This document shows positions 33,837 through 42,620 of a stretch of 64,000 nt of DNA, in pieces. Under the pieces are notes generated by a model. That model was given only the letters and a program-made list of their open reading frames with translations, had not been told where the DNA came from and made no database searches. Source of the stretch: Desulfobacteraceae bacterium 4572_130 (GTDB taxonomy: Bacteria; Desulfobacterota; Desulfobacteria; Desulfobacterales; Desulfobacteraceae); assembly GCA_002084425.1 (NCBI GenBank), contig NBLN01000009.1:1-64000 (forward strand). The letters are read 5' to 3'. Position 1 is the first letter of the stretch, and every line of letters begins with the position of its first letter. A program made the position numbers and the translations under genes.

Positions 33837-34976
33837 TTAAAAGTCTCCTGCTATATAAGTTTTTATAATTTCAAGTAAAAGTTTTGCTGTTTTTTCCATA
33901 TCATCAAGTTTTATAGATTCTCTTAGAGTATGCACATCTGTCATTCCTGTTCCAAGAACTCCTGCTATAATTTTCTTGGTAAAAAAAATATTTGCATCAG
34001 ACCCGCCTTCAATACTTTTGGACTCCATTTGTCTTCCAAGATTTTCACACGCTTTTTTTACAAGTTTTATAATACTATGATTATCAGAAATATTGGTTGC
34101 AGAAAATTCTTGTTCTAAAATTACTTCTATTTTAGGAAGATTATCATTCTTTTTTTGAAAAGAATCTATAGTTTTATGAAAAGCATTAATAATTGTATTA
34201 GTGATTTTTTTAAGCTTATCTTTATTATGACTTCTTGCTTCTCCTTCAATTATAACAAGTTCAGGAACAATATTAGTTGCAATACCACCTTTTATTATAC
34301 CAAGATTACATGTTGTTTCATGATCAATCCTTCCTAAATTAAGACTGGCTATTGCCTTGGCTGCAACTAATATAGCATTTATTCCATTTTCAGGTGAAAT
34401 GCCTGCATGAGCATCTTTTCCATGAATTTTTATAGTAAATCTATTAGAAGCAGGAGCTTTTGTAATAATTCCATTAATATCAGTTGAATCAAGAATATAT
34501 CCCATTTTTGAATCAATTAAAGAAAAATCAAAATGCTTTGCACCAAGAAGTCCAATTTCTTCACATATAGTAAAAATAATTTCAATAGGAGGATAATCTA
34601 AATTATTTTCAAAAATTACTTCCATAACTTCAATAATAATGGCTAAGGCAGATTTATCATCAGCGCCTAGAATAGTTGTTCCATTACTTTTAAAAACACC
34701 ATTATCAAAAATAACTTTTACTCCTTTTCCGGGTTTTACAGTATCCATATGCCCTGAAAAAAAAATTGGTTTATCACCAGTATTTCCTTTAAACTTTGCA
34801 ACAAGATTTCCACAATTACCCCCAATAATCTTATGTGCTTTGTCAAATTTAACTTTTGCTCCTATATTCTTTAAAATATCTGCTAATACTTTTGCTAATG
34901 CACCCTCTTTTTTTGATATAGAATCAATTTCAGCAAACATTTTAAAGCGCTTGGCAAGTCTATTTGTATTAATCAT
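33837..34976 (-). CDS. M20-family peptidase, PepT-like
   Basis: 379 residues. Zinc ligands of the M20 di-zinc aminopeptidase fold are visible: His in FSGHMDTV, bridging Asp in LGADDKSA, catalytic Glu pair in CEEIGLLGA, Asp in ILDSTD, and a late His in TDVHTLRE. The dimerisation domain starts at KIHGKDAHAGISPENG. It resembles tripeptidase T and would cleave small peptides in the cytoplasm. It is the first gene of a short operon with larC and pgpA; I see no functional link. Confidence 0.88.
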   Translation of the reverse strand: MINTNRLAKRFKMFAEIDSISKKEGALAKVLADILKNIGAKVKFDKAHKIIGGNCGNLVAKFKGNTGDKPIFFSGHMDTVKPGKGVKVIFDNGVFKSNGTTILGADDKSALAIIIEVMEVIFENNLDYPPIEIIFTICEEIGLLGAKHFDFSLIDSKMGYILDSTDINGIITKAPASNRFTIKIHGKDAHAGISPENGINAILVAAKAIASLNLGRIDHETTCNLGIIKGGIATNIVPELVIIEGEARSHNKDKLKKITNTIINAFHKTIDSFQKKNDNLPKIEVILEQEFSATNISDNHSIIKLVKKACENLGRQMESKSIEGGSDANIFFTKKIIAGVLGTGMTDVHTLRESIKLDDMEKTAKLLLEIIKTYIAGDF

Positions 34977-35351
34977 TTTATAATCCTTTATACCCCAAAA
35001 ACTTCTTGTCTATCCTGTAATTTTGATAATCTATAAAAAAAATATAGTTACAATAAAAAACTTAAATCTCCCTTTGAAAAAATAAAAAACCTTATTATGC
35101 TTATAATAACAAGCAGATAGAATATTTTCATCTTAAAAAAACTATCATCAACAAAATAAAACAAATATGACATAAGGAGTATTAGCTTTCAAGAATGAAC
35201 AAACTCAAGGAGTTATTTTAAAAAGAGTTTATTTTTAAGATTGACAAAAATTCATCTCATAATTAGATATTAAAATAATTTTTAGCTAGAAAAAACTAAA
35301 CAAATGCGTTTGTGCAAAGATGTAAAGGTCTCAATAATATAAGGTTAAACT
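34977..35351. other. 375-bp intergenic region between divergent genes
   Basis: Separates the minus-strand pepT-like operon from the plus-strand flavin reductase. Very AT-rich. It must hold two outward promoters, but I see no convincing -35/-10 pair, hairpin, repeat or short gene in it. Confidence 0.5.
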
Positions 35352-35987
35352 ATGGATACTATCGCAAAAAAGTATAAAAATGCCCTGTCAGGATCAAAAA
35401 AGATTATTGGAATTAATGGCAGCCCAAGGAAAAATGGGAATTCAGATATTCTTTTAAAACAGATTTTAAAAGGAGCAAAAGAAACAAATGTTTCCGCTAA
35501 AAGAATTTATCTGCGGGATTTCCAGTTTCAGTCATGTGCTGGATGTGAAAAATGTAGAAAAGATAAAATCTGTACTGGATTAAATGATGGAATGACCCTT
35601 CTTTACCCGAAAATAATAGAATCTCAAGGTCTGGTCATTATATCACCAACTCACAACTATAATGTAACAGCCTTGATTAAAGCATTTATAGACCGCCTTT
35701 ATTGTTTTTATAATTTTACTAAAGACCGTCCTGGGCCATGGTCAAGCAATTTGGCGGGACAGGGTCGAAAAGCTGTTTTAATAGCAGTGTGCGAACAAAA
35801 ATCGAAAAAAGACATGGGTTTCACACTTGATGCCATGCGCCTGCCCATTAAAGCCTTGGGATTTGATATAATTGCAGAACTGCCTGTGTTAAAAGTTTTT
35901 AACAGAGGAAAAATCAGAGAAAACAAAGAAATACTGGCAAAAGCTTTAAACTTAGGAAAAAACTTGGCAGCGCTTCTTAATAAGTGA
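35352..35987 (+). CDS. NAD(P)H-dependent FMN reductase-like flavoprotein
   Basis: 211 residues with a flavodoxin-like fold. The FMN phosphate loop is GINGSPRKNGNSDILL near residue 20. A cysteine pair follows, CAGCEKCRKDKICTG, typical of iron-sulfur flavoprotein relatives. ISPTHNYNVTALIKAFIDR matches the second FMN-contacting strand. It could reduce flavins or quinones using NAD(P)H. It is a single gene converging on the OpuC operon, with a shared hairpin between. The TGA stop is a normal end; homology does not continue past it, so it is not a selenocysteine codon. Confidence 0.88.
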   Translation: MDTIAKKYKNALSGSKKIIGINGSPRKNGNSDILLKQILKGAKETNVSAKRIYLRDFQFQSCAGCEKCRKDKICTGLNDGMTLLYPKIIESQGLVIISPTHNYNVTALIKAFIDRLYCFYNFTKDRPGPWSSNLAGQGRKAVLIAVCEQKSKKDMGFTLDAMRLPIKALGFDIIAELPVLKVFNRGKIRENKEILAKALNLGKNLAALLNK

Positions 35988-36021
35988 TCCAAACACAAGT
36001 ACACAAGTATTTGGATCACTT
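35982..36021. terminator. Bidirectional hairpin between convergent genes
   Basis: A perfect 12-bp stem, AAGTGATCCAAA (35982-35993) and TTTGGATCACTT (36010-36021), with a 16-nt loop, between the convergent flavin reductase and the opuCC-like gene. It starts at the stop codon of the first. T tracts are short on both sides. Confidence 0.75.
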
Positions 36022-36037
36022 AATATTTATCCAGTTA

Positions 36038-36946
36038 TTACTTAAGACAACCCTTTGCTTTTACCCAAGCTTCAGCTACTTCTTTTACTGATTTTTTATC
36101 CACATCTACAGCCTTGTTCATATTTTGCATTTCTGCTTCAGTTATATCTCTCATAGGTTCAAGAATCTTGTCAATTTCAGGATATTTGTCAAGAATATCC
36201 TTGCGCACCACAGGAACAGGGTTGTAAACAGGAAAGAATTTTTTGTCGTCATTTAGATTGATAAACCCGAATGCGGCAATACGTCCATCAGTGGAAAATC
36301 CCATAGATGAATTAGTTTCTTTATTTTTTAGAGATGTATAGCATAGTCCTGTAGACATCTTTTTTATATTTTTGATAGGAACTTTAAATCCATAAGCTTT
36401 CATAAGACCTCGAAAACCATCAGGTCGTTCCCAATATTCTGGATTCATTCCAAAAATAAGTTTCTTTGGATTTTTATTAACATAAACAGCCAAATCAGAA
36501 ATAGAAGCTATACCCTTTTCCTGTGCATCTTTTTTCCGCATCATCATAGTATATGTATTATTATGCCTAATAAAACCGGTCCATATAAGTCCGTTTTTCT
36601 TATCTTCTTTTTTCACCCAATTGTAAATTTTATCAGGGTTAGTCATGACTTCCTTATCATCTTGCTTAAAAAATACCGTATAAGCACTGCCAGTATATTC
36701 AAAATACATATCAACCTGGCCCGTTTCCAATGACTTGCGCAATAAGGATGTTCCTATACCTGTAGTCAGGGTTACATCAAATCCTTGATGTCGCAATAAA
36801 ATACCGGCAATTTCCGGCAGTATGTATTGGTCAGTATAATTTTTTCCTCCAACCACGATTTTTTTATCAGCAAAGCTGAGACATGGAAATACAACAATTG
36901 ACATAAATAATATAACAGCAAGCCAGATTACGATAAATTTTTTCAT
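36038..36946 (-). CDS. opuCC: Osmoprotectant ABC transporter substrate-binding protein
   Basis: 302 residues with a Sec signal (hydrophobic WLAVILFMSIVVFPCLSFA). The mature start KKIVVGGKNYTDQYILPEI and the FEYTGSAYTVFF segment are typical of OpuC/ProX-like periplasmic proteins that bind glycine betaine, choline or similar quaternary amines. It is the last gene of a four-gene minus-strand ABC transporter operon (ATPase, two permeases, binding protein). Repeat copy E lies between it and the upstream permease. Confidence 0.9.
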   Translation of the reverse strand: MKKFIVIWLAVILFMSIVVFPCLSFADKKIVVGGKNYTDQYILPEIAGILLRHQGFDVTLTTGIGTSLLRKSLETGQVDMYFEYTGSAYTVFFKQDDKEVMTNPDKIYNWVKKEDKKNGLIWTGFIRHNNTYTMMMRKKDAQEKGIASISDLAVYVNKNPKKLIFGMNPEYWERPDGFRGLMKAYGFKVPIKNIKKMSTGLCYTSLKNKETNSSMGFSTDGRIAAFGFINLNDDKKFFPVYNPVPVVRKDILDKYPEIDKILEPMRDITEAEMQNMNKAVDVDKKSVKEVAEAWVKAKGCLK

Positions 36947-36987
36947 ACATATTCCTTCTGTTTTGTTAATTTTTTGTTTTAAAATTT

Positions 36988-37114
36988 TTTTCTATAAAAG
37001 AACTTATAACTGCTTTACGCAAACCTTTCTTAATATTCTTTTATATTTTATTATAATTGTAAGGCAAAGGAAAAGCAAAAACCCAAAATCAGATCTGCCT
37101 CATAGAAGTTACTA
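36988..37114 (+). repeat. Dispersed repeat, copy E
   Basis: Full-length but diverged copy: CTATAAAAGAACTTATAACT at the left, CTTAATATTCTTTTATATTT, and AAATCAGATCTGCCTCATAG at the right, with an extra stretch (GCTTTACGCAAACC) inside. The AGATCT end stops 2 nt before the stop codon of the minus-strand permease gene (37116). It separates the permease gene from the binding-protein gene of the same operon. Confidence 0.78.
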
Positions 37115-37115
37115 T

Positions 37116-37853
37116 CTAATGTTCACTTGCAAGCCTCAAGCCTTTGGAAACAATAAGTAATCCCAAGATTTCGCAAAGAAAATCTGCAACAAGAGCCATA
37201 AAAGTTACAGGAATAGCCCCGGCAAGCAATTGCTCGGTCCGCATAAGACTAATGCCTGAAAAAATAAGATCTCCCAACCCACCTGCTCCTATAAGAAAAG
37301 CCAGCGCAGCAGTTCCAATATTAATAATCATAGCAACACGAAAACCTGTAAGAATTACACTTGTAGCATTAGGCAGTTCAATTTCAAGCAAAATACGCCA
37401 TGCAGGCATTCCCATACCTTTTGCAGCATTAACCAGGTAAGGTGGCACAGCAATTATCCCTGCAAGAGTATTTCTGGCTATTGGTAAAATCGAATAAATT
37501 ATCAAAGCAAAAATCGCAGGTTTTGTGCCAATACCAAGAAAACTCATAGCTAGAGCCAGAACAGCCAGGGAAGGAATAGTTTGGCCTAAGCTTATAATAT
37601 ACATGACAACGCCGGCTATTTTTTTAAATCGCTTTCGGGTCAATATAATTCCAACAGCAAGACCAATTATGGTAGCAATGGCCATACTGTAAACAACCAG
37701 AATTAAATGCTGCCAGAAAAATATTATAATAAACGGGTATTCATTAGGATCAATCACATATTCAATCAGACCAACCCTTTCAGCTATAATTCCTGTACCC
37801 ATAAGTATTAAGATCAGCAAAAATCTATTTAGTTTTTTAAAGATGATTCCCAT
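37116..37853 (-). CDS. opuCD: Osmoprotectant ABC transporter permease
   Basis: 245 residues with about six membrane helices and the ABC-permease EAA-type loop (VNAAKGMGMPAWRILLEIELP, spanning the ATPase contact). It shows the OpuC family layout with GLGDLIFSGI near the end. Its start overlaps the 3' end of the preceding permease gene by 25 nt, so the two are coupled. With its partner it forms the membrane channel of the transporter. Confidence 0.9.
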   Translation of the reverse strand: MGIIFKKLNRFLLILILMGTGIIAERVGLIEYVIDPNEYPFIIIFFWQHLILVVYSMAIATIIGLAVGIILTRKRFKKIAGVVMYIISLGQTIPSLAVLALAMSFLGIGTKPAIFALIIYSILPIARNTLAGIIAVPPYLVNAAKGMGMPAWRILLEIELPNATSVILTGFRVAMIINIGTAALAFLIGAGGLGDLIFSGISLMRTEQLLAGAIPVTFMALVADFLCEILGLLIVSKGLRLASEH

Positions 37854-38518
37854 TGTACTAACTTCCTCTGAATTTTAATTCCTTTTGGTGTAACCAGATA
37901 TTCAAATAATCCCATACCCCCGTCTACTATGATCGCAAGAAGAGAAACCAGTATTGCACCGCTTAATATCATTTCAGGGTACACACGATTAATGCCCTGC
38001 TGAATCAAAACGCCCAAACCACCTGCTCCGATATAGGAAGCAATAGCAGCAATACCTATGTTCATAACAGCTGCGGTGCGCAATCCAGCCAGTATAAGTG
38101 GTATGGAAATCGGTATTTCAATTTCCTTAAGAAGCTGCCATCTGTTCATGCCCATACCTTTGCCGGCATCTACCACAGCTGGAGGCACATTTTTGATTGC
38201 AGTATATGTATTACGAATTATTGGAAGCTGACTATAAAGGACAAGAGCTATTATTGCAGGAACTTTCCCCAGACCCAGATTAACCATCGCAAGAACAGGG
38301 AGCATAATGCCAAACAGTGCAATGGAAGGGATAGTCATTAAAACATTTGCTGTATTAAGCACTGGTTTTGCCAAGTTTTTATATTTTGTAATCATGATCC
38401 CTAAAGGCACCCCAATGATAGTAGCAATAATCAAAGAAAGACCAACTATCCCAATATGCTCCAAGGAAAGATGCAAAACACGCTGGTTATGCTCCATAAT
38501 AAATTTTAAAGTACTCAC
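37829..38518 (-). CDS. opuCB: Osmoprotectant ABC transporter permease
   Basis: 229 residues, five to six membrane helices, EAA loop VDAGKGMGMNRWQLLKEIE and the GAGGLGVLIQQGI segment typical of OpuCB/OpuCD. It is a paralogue of the following permease gene. It begins 3 nt after the ATPase gene ends and overlaps the next permease, making a tight operon. Confidence 0.9.
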   Translation of the reverse strand: MSTLKFIMEHNQRVLHLSLEHIGIVGLSLIIATIIGVPLGIMITKYKNLAKPVLNTANVLMTIPSIALFGIMLPVLAMVNLGLGKVPAIIALVLYSQLPIIRNTYTAIKNVPPAVVDAGKGMGMNRWQLLKEIEIPISIPLILAGLRTAAVMNIGIAAIASYIGAGGLGVLIQQGINRVYPEMILSGAILVSLLAIIVDGGMGLFEYLVTPKGIKIQRKLVQWESSLKN

Positions 38519-38521
38519 GGT

Positions 38522-39664
38522 CTATACCTCCTTCCAGTCTTTCTCGGCCTCATCAGAATAACTTTTCTTAACAGCTCTTTGTATGTCATTATAACTAACG
38601 GTTCCAATAAAATCTCCATTATCATCTACTACGCAAAAGGTCATGAGAGTATGCATAAGCATATATGAAAGGACATCTCGCAATGAACTGCTTTTTTCCT
38701 CAAAATGAGGATAATTTTCCACTACATCAATAACAAGGCCATTTTCATATTTGAGATTTTTTAATGTTACATATCCTAGTGGTTTGTTATTATCCACTAC
38801 AATACCGTACCTAAAATCATTTTCCTCCAGAAATTTATGAGCTGTCTGTGCATTATCTGTTCCAGCTATTATATTTTGGGGCTTAAAGTTAGTAACTTCG
38901 CTGACCCGCATGAGCCCCAGAACTTTCAGTGCCCTGTCAGCACCAACAAAGTCAGCCACAAATTTGTTTTTGGGCCTGGTCAGTATAACTTCTGGAACGT
39001 CATATTGAATCAATTTACCATTGTCAAATAAAGCGATCTTATCTCCCATTTTAATGGCTTCATGAATGTCGTGGGATACAAAGGCAATGGTCTTTTTTAT
39101 CTTTGACTGGACTCTTAAAAACTCATCTTGAATTTGTTCCCGATTAATGGGATCAATGGCACCAAACGGTTCGTCCATAAGCATGATTTCAGGATCCGCA
39201 GCCAGACCCCGTGCTACTCCAACGCGCTGTTGCTGCCCACCTGAAAGCTCAGCAGGATATCGATTTCGATAAAGTCCCGGTTCAAGATTGGTCATATGCA
39301 ATAACTCATCCACGCGATTATTGATCTTGTGTCTAGGCCATCCCAATAATCTGGGCACAACCGCAATATTCTGGGCAATGGTCTTGTTAGGAAACAGCCC
39401 TATTTCCTGGATTACATAGCCCATCCTTTGCCTAAGCTTTACCTCGTTAATCTCTGCGATGCTCTCTCCATTTATAGAAATGGAGCCTCTGGTAATTGTA
39501 TCAAGCTTGTTTGTCAACCGCATAGTTGTAGTTTTTCCGCATCCTGATGGGCCAAGAAAAACGACTATTTCACCTTTTTTAATAGTAAAATTTATGTTGT
39601 CCAGTGCAGTTACCGCTTCTTTTCCTACTCCAAATATTTTTGTCACAGAATCATATTTGATCAT
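38522..39664 (-). CDS. opuCA: Osmoprotectant ABC transporter ATPase with CBS domains
   Basis: 380 residues. ABC ATPase: Walker A GPSGCGKTT near residue 38, Q-loop VIQEIGLF, signature LSGGQQQRVG, Walker B IMLMDEPFGAID, H-loop FVSHD. Two CBS domains follow in the C-terminal third (for example MHTLMTFCVVDDNGDFIG), which in OpuA/OpuC relatives sense ionic strength or cyclic di-AMP. First gene of the operon. Import of compatible solutes would suit a marine or saline habitat. Confidence 0.92.
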   Translation of the reverse strand: MIKYDSVTKIFGVGKEAVTALDNINFTIKKGEIVVFLGPSGCGKTTTMRLTNKLDTITRGSISINGESIAEINEVKLRQRMGYVIQEIGLFPNKTIAQNIAVVPRLLGWPRHKINNRVDELLHMTNLEPGLYRNRYPAELSGGQQQRVGVARGLAADPEIMLMDEPFGAIDPINREQIQDEFLRVQSKIKKTIAFVSHDIHEAIKMGDKIALFDNGKLIQYDVPEVILTRPKNKFVADFVGADRALKVLGLMRVSEVTNFKPQNIIAGTDNAQTAHKFLEENDFRYGIVVDNNKPLGYVTLKNLKYENGLVIDVVENYPHFEEKSSSLRDVLSYMLMHTLMTFCVVDDNGDFIGTVSYNDIQRAVKKSYSDEAEKDWKEV

Positions 39665-40030
39665 GATTTCCCTTTAATTCTAGTATAATTTGCTTTTGCA
39701 CCATTTAGACAAATTATCATAATGCCCTCTCTCTTTTTTAAAAGAATTGTATTATTTTTCAAGAACCCTAGAACAAAATAATTTTTTAAATAACTATAAT
39801 ATTAATTAAATTACTAGTCCAACCAATAAATATAGGATAATTATATTAAACTGACAATGCCAATTTTATCAGCAGCATCAAAAATATATTTTCAGGAGAT
39901 TATTATGGAATAAAAAATTAAAAGTGAATTTTTAAAAAATCAACATTATTGTAAAAGTAAAAAAAAATTGCTATATTAGTTACTTAACTAATTTTTTTCA
40001 ATTCTATAAAAAATTAATTTTATCTCTTAT
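39665..40030. other. 366-bp intergenic region upstream of tRNA-Sec
   Basis: Lies between the minus-strand opuCA start and the tRNA gene. It is AT-rich and presumably carries both promoters. I see no open frame with a ribosome site, no strong hairpin and no copy of the window's repeats. Confidence 0.5.
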
Positions 40031-40128
40031 GGAAGTGTACGGCTTACTGGTGGGGCCCTCGGACTTCAAATCCGATGTGGGGCGCTGATACCGTCCCGGG
40101 TGGGTTCGATTCCCATACACTTCCGCCA
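40031..40128 (+). tRNA. selC: Selenocysteine tRNA (anticodon UCA)
   Basis: A 98-nt tRNA including the encoded CCA. Hallmarks of bacterial tRNA-Sec are present: an 8-bp acceptor stem (GGAAGTGT / ACACTTCC), discriminator G, anticodon loop CTTCAAA with TCA at 40066-40068, a long variable arm (TGTGGGGCGCTGATACCGTC region) and a T loop GTTCGAT. It decodes UGA as selenocysteine together with SelA and SelB, neither of which is in the window. A G-rich, structured tRNA stands out in this AT-rich region. Confidence 0.97.
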
Positions 40129-40227
40129 TTATCTACTTCTTTTAAAAAATCTCTTACCTAATCTTTATAAATTAATTTTTACAAGTTCATCAAAAATTTG
40201 TTTAAAAAATAAGTTATCGGAGGATTA

Positions 40228-40986
40228 ATGCTAAATTTTTCATTAAAAGATAAAGTTACAATTATTACAGGAGCAAGCCGTGGTATTGGTGAAGCAATTG
40301 CAACTGTTTTTGCAGAAAATGGGGCAAAATGTATTCTTGTTAGCAGAAAACAGGATAGTATATCAAAAATTGCAGAAAAAATCAAAGAAAATGGATATTT
40401 TGCTGATGCAATTGCTTGCCATATTGGCTATCCAGAGCAAATTAAGGAACTTTATTCAAAAATAAAACACAAATATAAAAGACTTGATATTCTTGTAAAC
40501 AATGCTGCTACTAATCCACATTTTGGTGGAATTTTAGATGCTGACCAAGGAGTATGGGACAAAATAATGGATGTAAATGTTAAAGGTCCATTTTTTATGA
40601 CAAAATATGGTGTAAAATTAATGCTGGAATCTGGTAAAGGTTCTGTATTAAATATATCATCAGTAAATGCTGAAAAACCTGGATTAATGCAGGGAGTATA
40701 TTCAATTTCAAAAGCCAGTCTAGTTTCTATGACAAAAGTTTTTGCCAAGGAACTTGCGCCTTTTAATATAAGAGTAAATGCTCTTCTTCCGGGTTTAACA
40801 GATACAAAATTTTCAAAAGCAATTATTAATAATAAAGAAATCTGCGATTTTGTAATAAAACAAATTCCTATGGGACGCTATGCAAAACCTTTTGAAATGG
40901 TGGGTGCAGCTTTATATTTTGTATCAGATGCTGCTTCATATACAACAGGATCATGCCTTTGTTGTGATGGAGGGTTTTTGCTTTAA
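40228..40986 (+). CDS. SDR-family oxidoreductase
   Basis: 252 residues, a classical short-chain dehydrogenase. Nucleotide motif TGASRGIGEAIA near residue 15, structural NNAAT, catalytic Ser in NISSVNAEKPG, and Tyr/Lys in VYSISKAS; the C-terminus DAASYTTGSCLCCDGGF is typical. It looks close to FabG-like or glucose-dehydrogenase-like SDRs, but the substrate is not evident. CGGAGG precedes the ATG. It stands alone, 99 nt after tRNA-Sec, so the two could share a transcript. Confidence 0.9.
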   Translation: MLNFSLKDKVTIITGASRGIGEAIATVFAENGAKCILVSRKQDSISKIAEKIKENGYFADAIACHIGYPEQIKELYSKIKHKYKRLDILVNNAATNPHFGGILDADQGVWDKIMDVNVKGPFFMTKYGVKLMLESGKGSVLNISSVNAEKPGLMQGVYSISKASLVSMTKVFAKELAPFNIRVNALLPGLTDTKFSKAIINNKEICDFVIKQIPMGRYAKPFEMVGAALYFVSDAASYTTGSCLCCDGGFLL

Positions 40987-41110
40987 TAATTAATTTTCAT
41001 AACACAATGCCATGATTTTTCATTAAAAATATTTTATTTATTATTATTGCCAGATATTAATAGTAATATTTGAAGTCTAATAATTCTAATTATTAAAAAC
41101 TTACCTTGTT

Positions 41111-41902
41111 TTAATTTTTCTCAATTTTTTCATTTAAATGTGTAACTGGATTTGGACATTTTTTATTTTCATAGAGTTTTGCATATTTATAAAAAGTTCC
41201 TTCAAAATTAGAAAATGCAATAATAAACCCGGGCCATGCATCCAAAAATCCAAGTTTCATTATAAAATGATCAAAAAATGCCCAAATTCCATGAAGCAAA
41301 GCTTTGTACATTGCAGGTTTTTTTCCTGCTTGATCAAGTTTATCAGCTCCAAGAGATGAATATCTATTAGCTTTGGAAAGAATTTCTTCAAGTGATTTAT
41401 AGGGTATCTGATATATATGATTTTTAAAATAACCAACAGGTTTTAAAGTTTTAATCTCAAACCTTTCATGTACTGGATCATTTTTAAAAACAAGGGTTCC
41501 TTTTTTAAAAAGTTGTGGTTGCCTGTAATCAGGATAAAATCCTGAATGCTTTATCCATTTTCCCATAAAAAAATTTTTTCTTGGAATATAATAAGCATCA
41601 ACCGAATCTTTATCTATGACTATCTTTTTTATCTCTTGTTCAGCTTCTTTAGTACATCTTTCATCAGAATCAAGACTGAAAATCCAGTCATAAGTACATG
41701 CTTGCATGGCTTTATTTCTTAAATCCCCAAATCCTTTAAAAGGTATTTGCACAACCTTTGCTCCAAGAGATTCAGCTATTTCAACAGTTTTATCTGTGCT
41801 ATTAGAATCAACCACAATAATTTCATCAGCCCATTTAACACTTTTTACAGCCGCACCTATTTTTTCTTCCTCATTAAAAGCAATTATATAAGCAGAAATC
41901 AT
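41111..41902 (-). CDS. GT2 glycosyltransferase, WaaE/KdtX-like
   Basis: About 263 residues. The start chosen is the ATG at 41902 with AGGTG six nt upstream, not the GTG two codons earlier. The GT-A fold is shown by ISAYIIAFNEEEKI, VVDSNSTDKTVEIAE and the DxD-like SLDSDER. The middle (KWIKHSGFYPDYRQPQLFKK) matches the lipopolysaccharide-core WaaE/KdtX group, which adds a sugar to inner-core heptose. It is followed upstream by yigZ with a 15-nt gap. No other LPS gene is adjacent. Confidence 0.85.
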   Translation of the reverse strand: MISAYIIAFNEEEKIGAAVKSVKWADEIIVVDSNSTDKTVEIAESLGAKVVQIPFKGFGDLRNKAMQACTYDWIFSLDSDERCTKEAEQEIKKIVIDKDSVDAYYIPRKNFFMGKWIKHSGFYPDYRQPQLFKKGTLVFKNDPVHERFEIKTLKPVGYFKNHIYQIPYKSLEEILSKANRYSSLGADKLDQAGKKPAMYKALLHGIWAFFDHFIMKLGFLDAWPGFIIAFSNFEGTFYKYAKLYENKKCPNPVTHLNEKIEKN

Positions 41903-41917
41903 ATTCACACCTTTTTT

Positions 41918-42526
41918 TTATTCTTTTAATATAAAATCCAATTTTTTTATTCTTTGATATTTTTCCAGAAAATTTTTAAGTTTTAAAAAATCCTGATCTT
42001 CAACTTCAAAAACAAAATTTATAACATCAGTATAAACAATATTTTTAATTTGACCATTGAATTTTTGTAACTTATTAAAAATAATATCATTTAATGAATA
42101 CAAAATTTTAATATTATAAACTCTAGTTTTTACAATTTTTCTTAATTTTTTTATTTTAATACATTTTGTTACACAATCGCTATATGCATTAATAATCCCT
42201 TTTATACCAAGTTTTACTCCACCAAAATATCGTGTTACAACAACTGCAATATTTGTAATTTTATTTTTCTGCAAAGAATAAAGCATTGGTTTTCCAGCTG
42301 TTCCTGAAGGTTCTCCTTGATCTGAAAAATGACTTATTTCACCTTTTTCACCTAGAATATATGCCCAACAATTATGAGTTGCATTTTTATAATTTTTTGA
42401 AATTTCTGAAATAAACTTTTTTGCCTGTAATATATTTTCCACATATTGTAATGTACAAATGAATGTTGATCTCTTAATTTTAAGAGTAATACTTCTTTTT
42501 TTATTAATTGAATAAAAATATTCCAT
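41918..42526 (-). CDS. yigZ: YigZ/IMPACT-family protein
   Basis: 202 residues of the UPF0029/IMPACT family. The signature segment is visible: THNCWAYILGE, FSDQGEPSGTAGKPM, and VVVTRYFGGVKLGIKGII. The C-terminal ferredoxin-like domain follows. Bacterial YigZ is linked to translation or ribosome function, but its reaction is unclear. It lies in a minus-strand pair with the glycosyltransferase. Repeat copy F is just upstream of its start. Confidence 0.9.
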   Translation of the reverse strand: MEYFYSINKKRSITLKIKRSTFICTLQYVENILQAKKFISEISKNYKNATHNCWAYILGEKGEISHFSDQGEPSGTAGKPMLYSLQKNKITNIAVVVTRYFGGVKLGIKGIINAYSDCVTKCIKIKKLRKIVKTRVYNIKILYSLNDIIFNKLQKFNGQIKNIVYTDVINFVFEVEDQDFLKLKNFLEKYQRIKKLDFILKE

Positions 42527-42538
42527 AATAATTTATAT

Positions 42539-42600
42539 GTTTATATAAAAGAAACTATAACTATTTAATATTCCTTCATGTTTCATTGTAAGGCAAAATA
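42539..42600 (+). repeat. Dispersed repeat, copy F (5' half)
   Basis: The left two-thirds of the repeat family (TTATATAAAAGAAACTATAA, CTATTTAATATTCCTTCATG, TTTCATTGTAAGGCAAAAT). The AGATCT end is missing. It lies 20 nt from the stop of the minus-strand gene at 42621, in the same orientation as the other copies next to stop codons. Confidence 0.65.
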
Positions 42601-42620
42601 TAGAATAATTATTTATATCT

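Noticed and set aside
35985-35987. TGA stop of the flavin reductase as a selenocysteine codon
   Set aside because: The protein is full length and a terminator stem starts at the stop; no homology continues past it.
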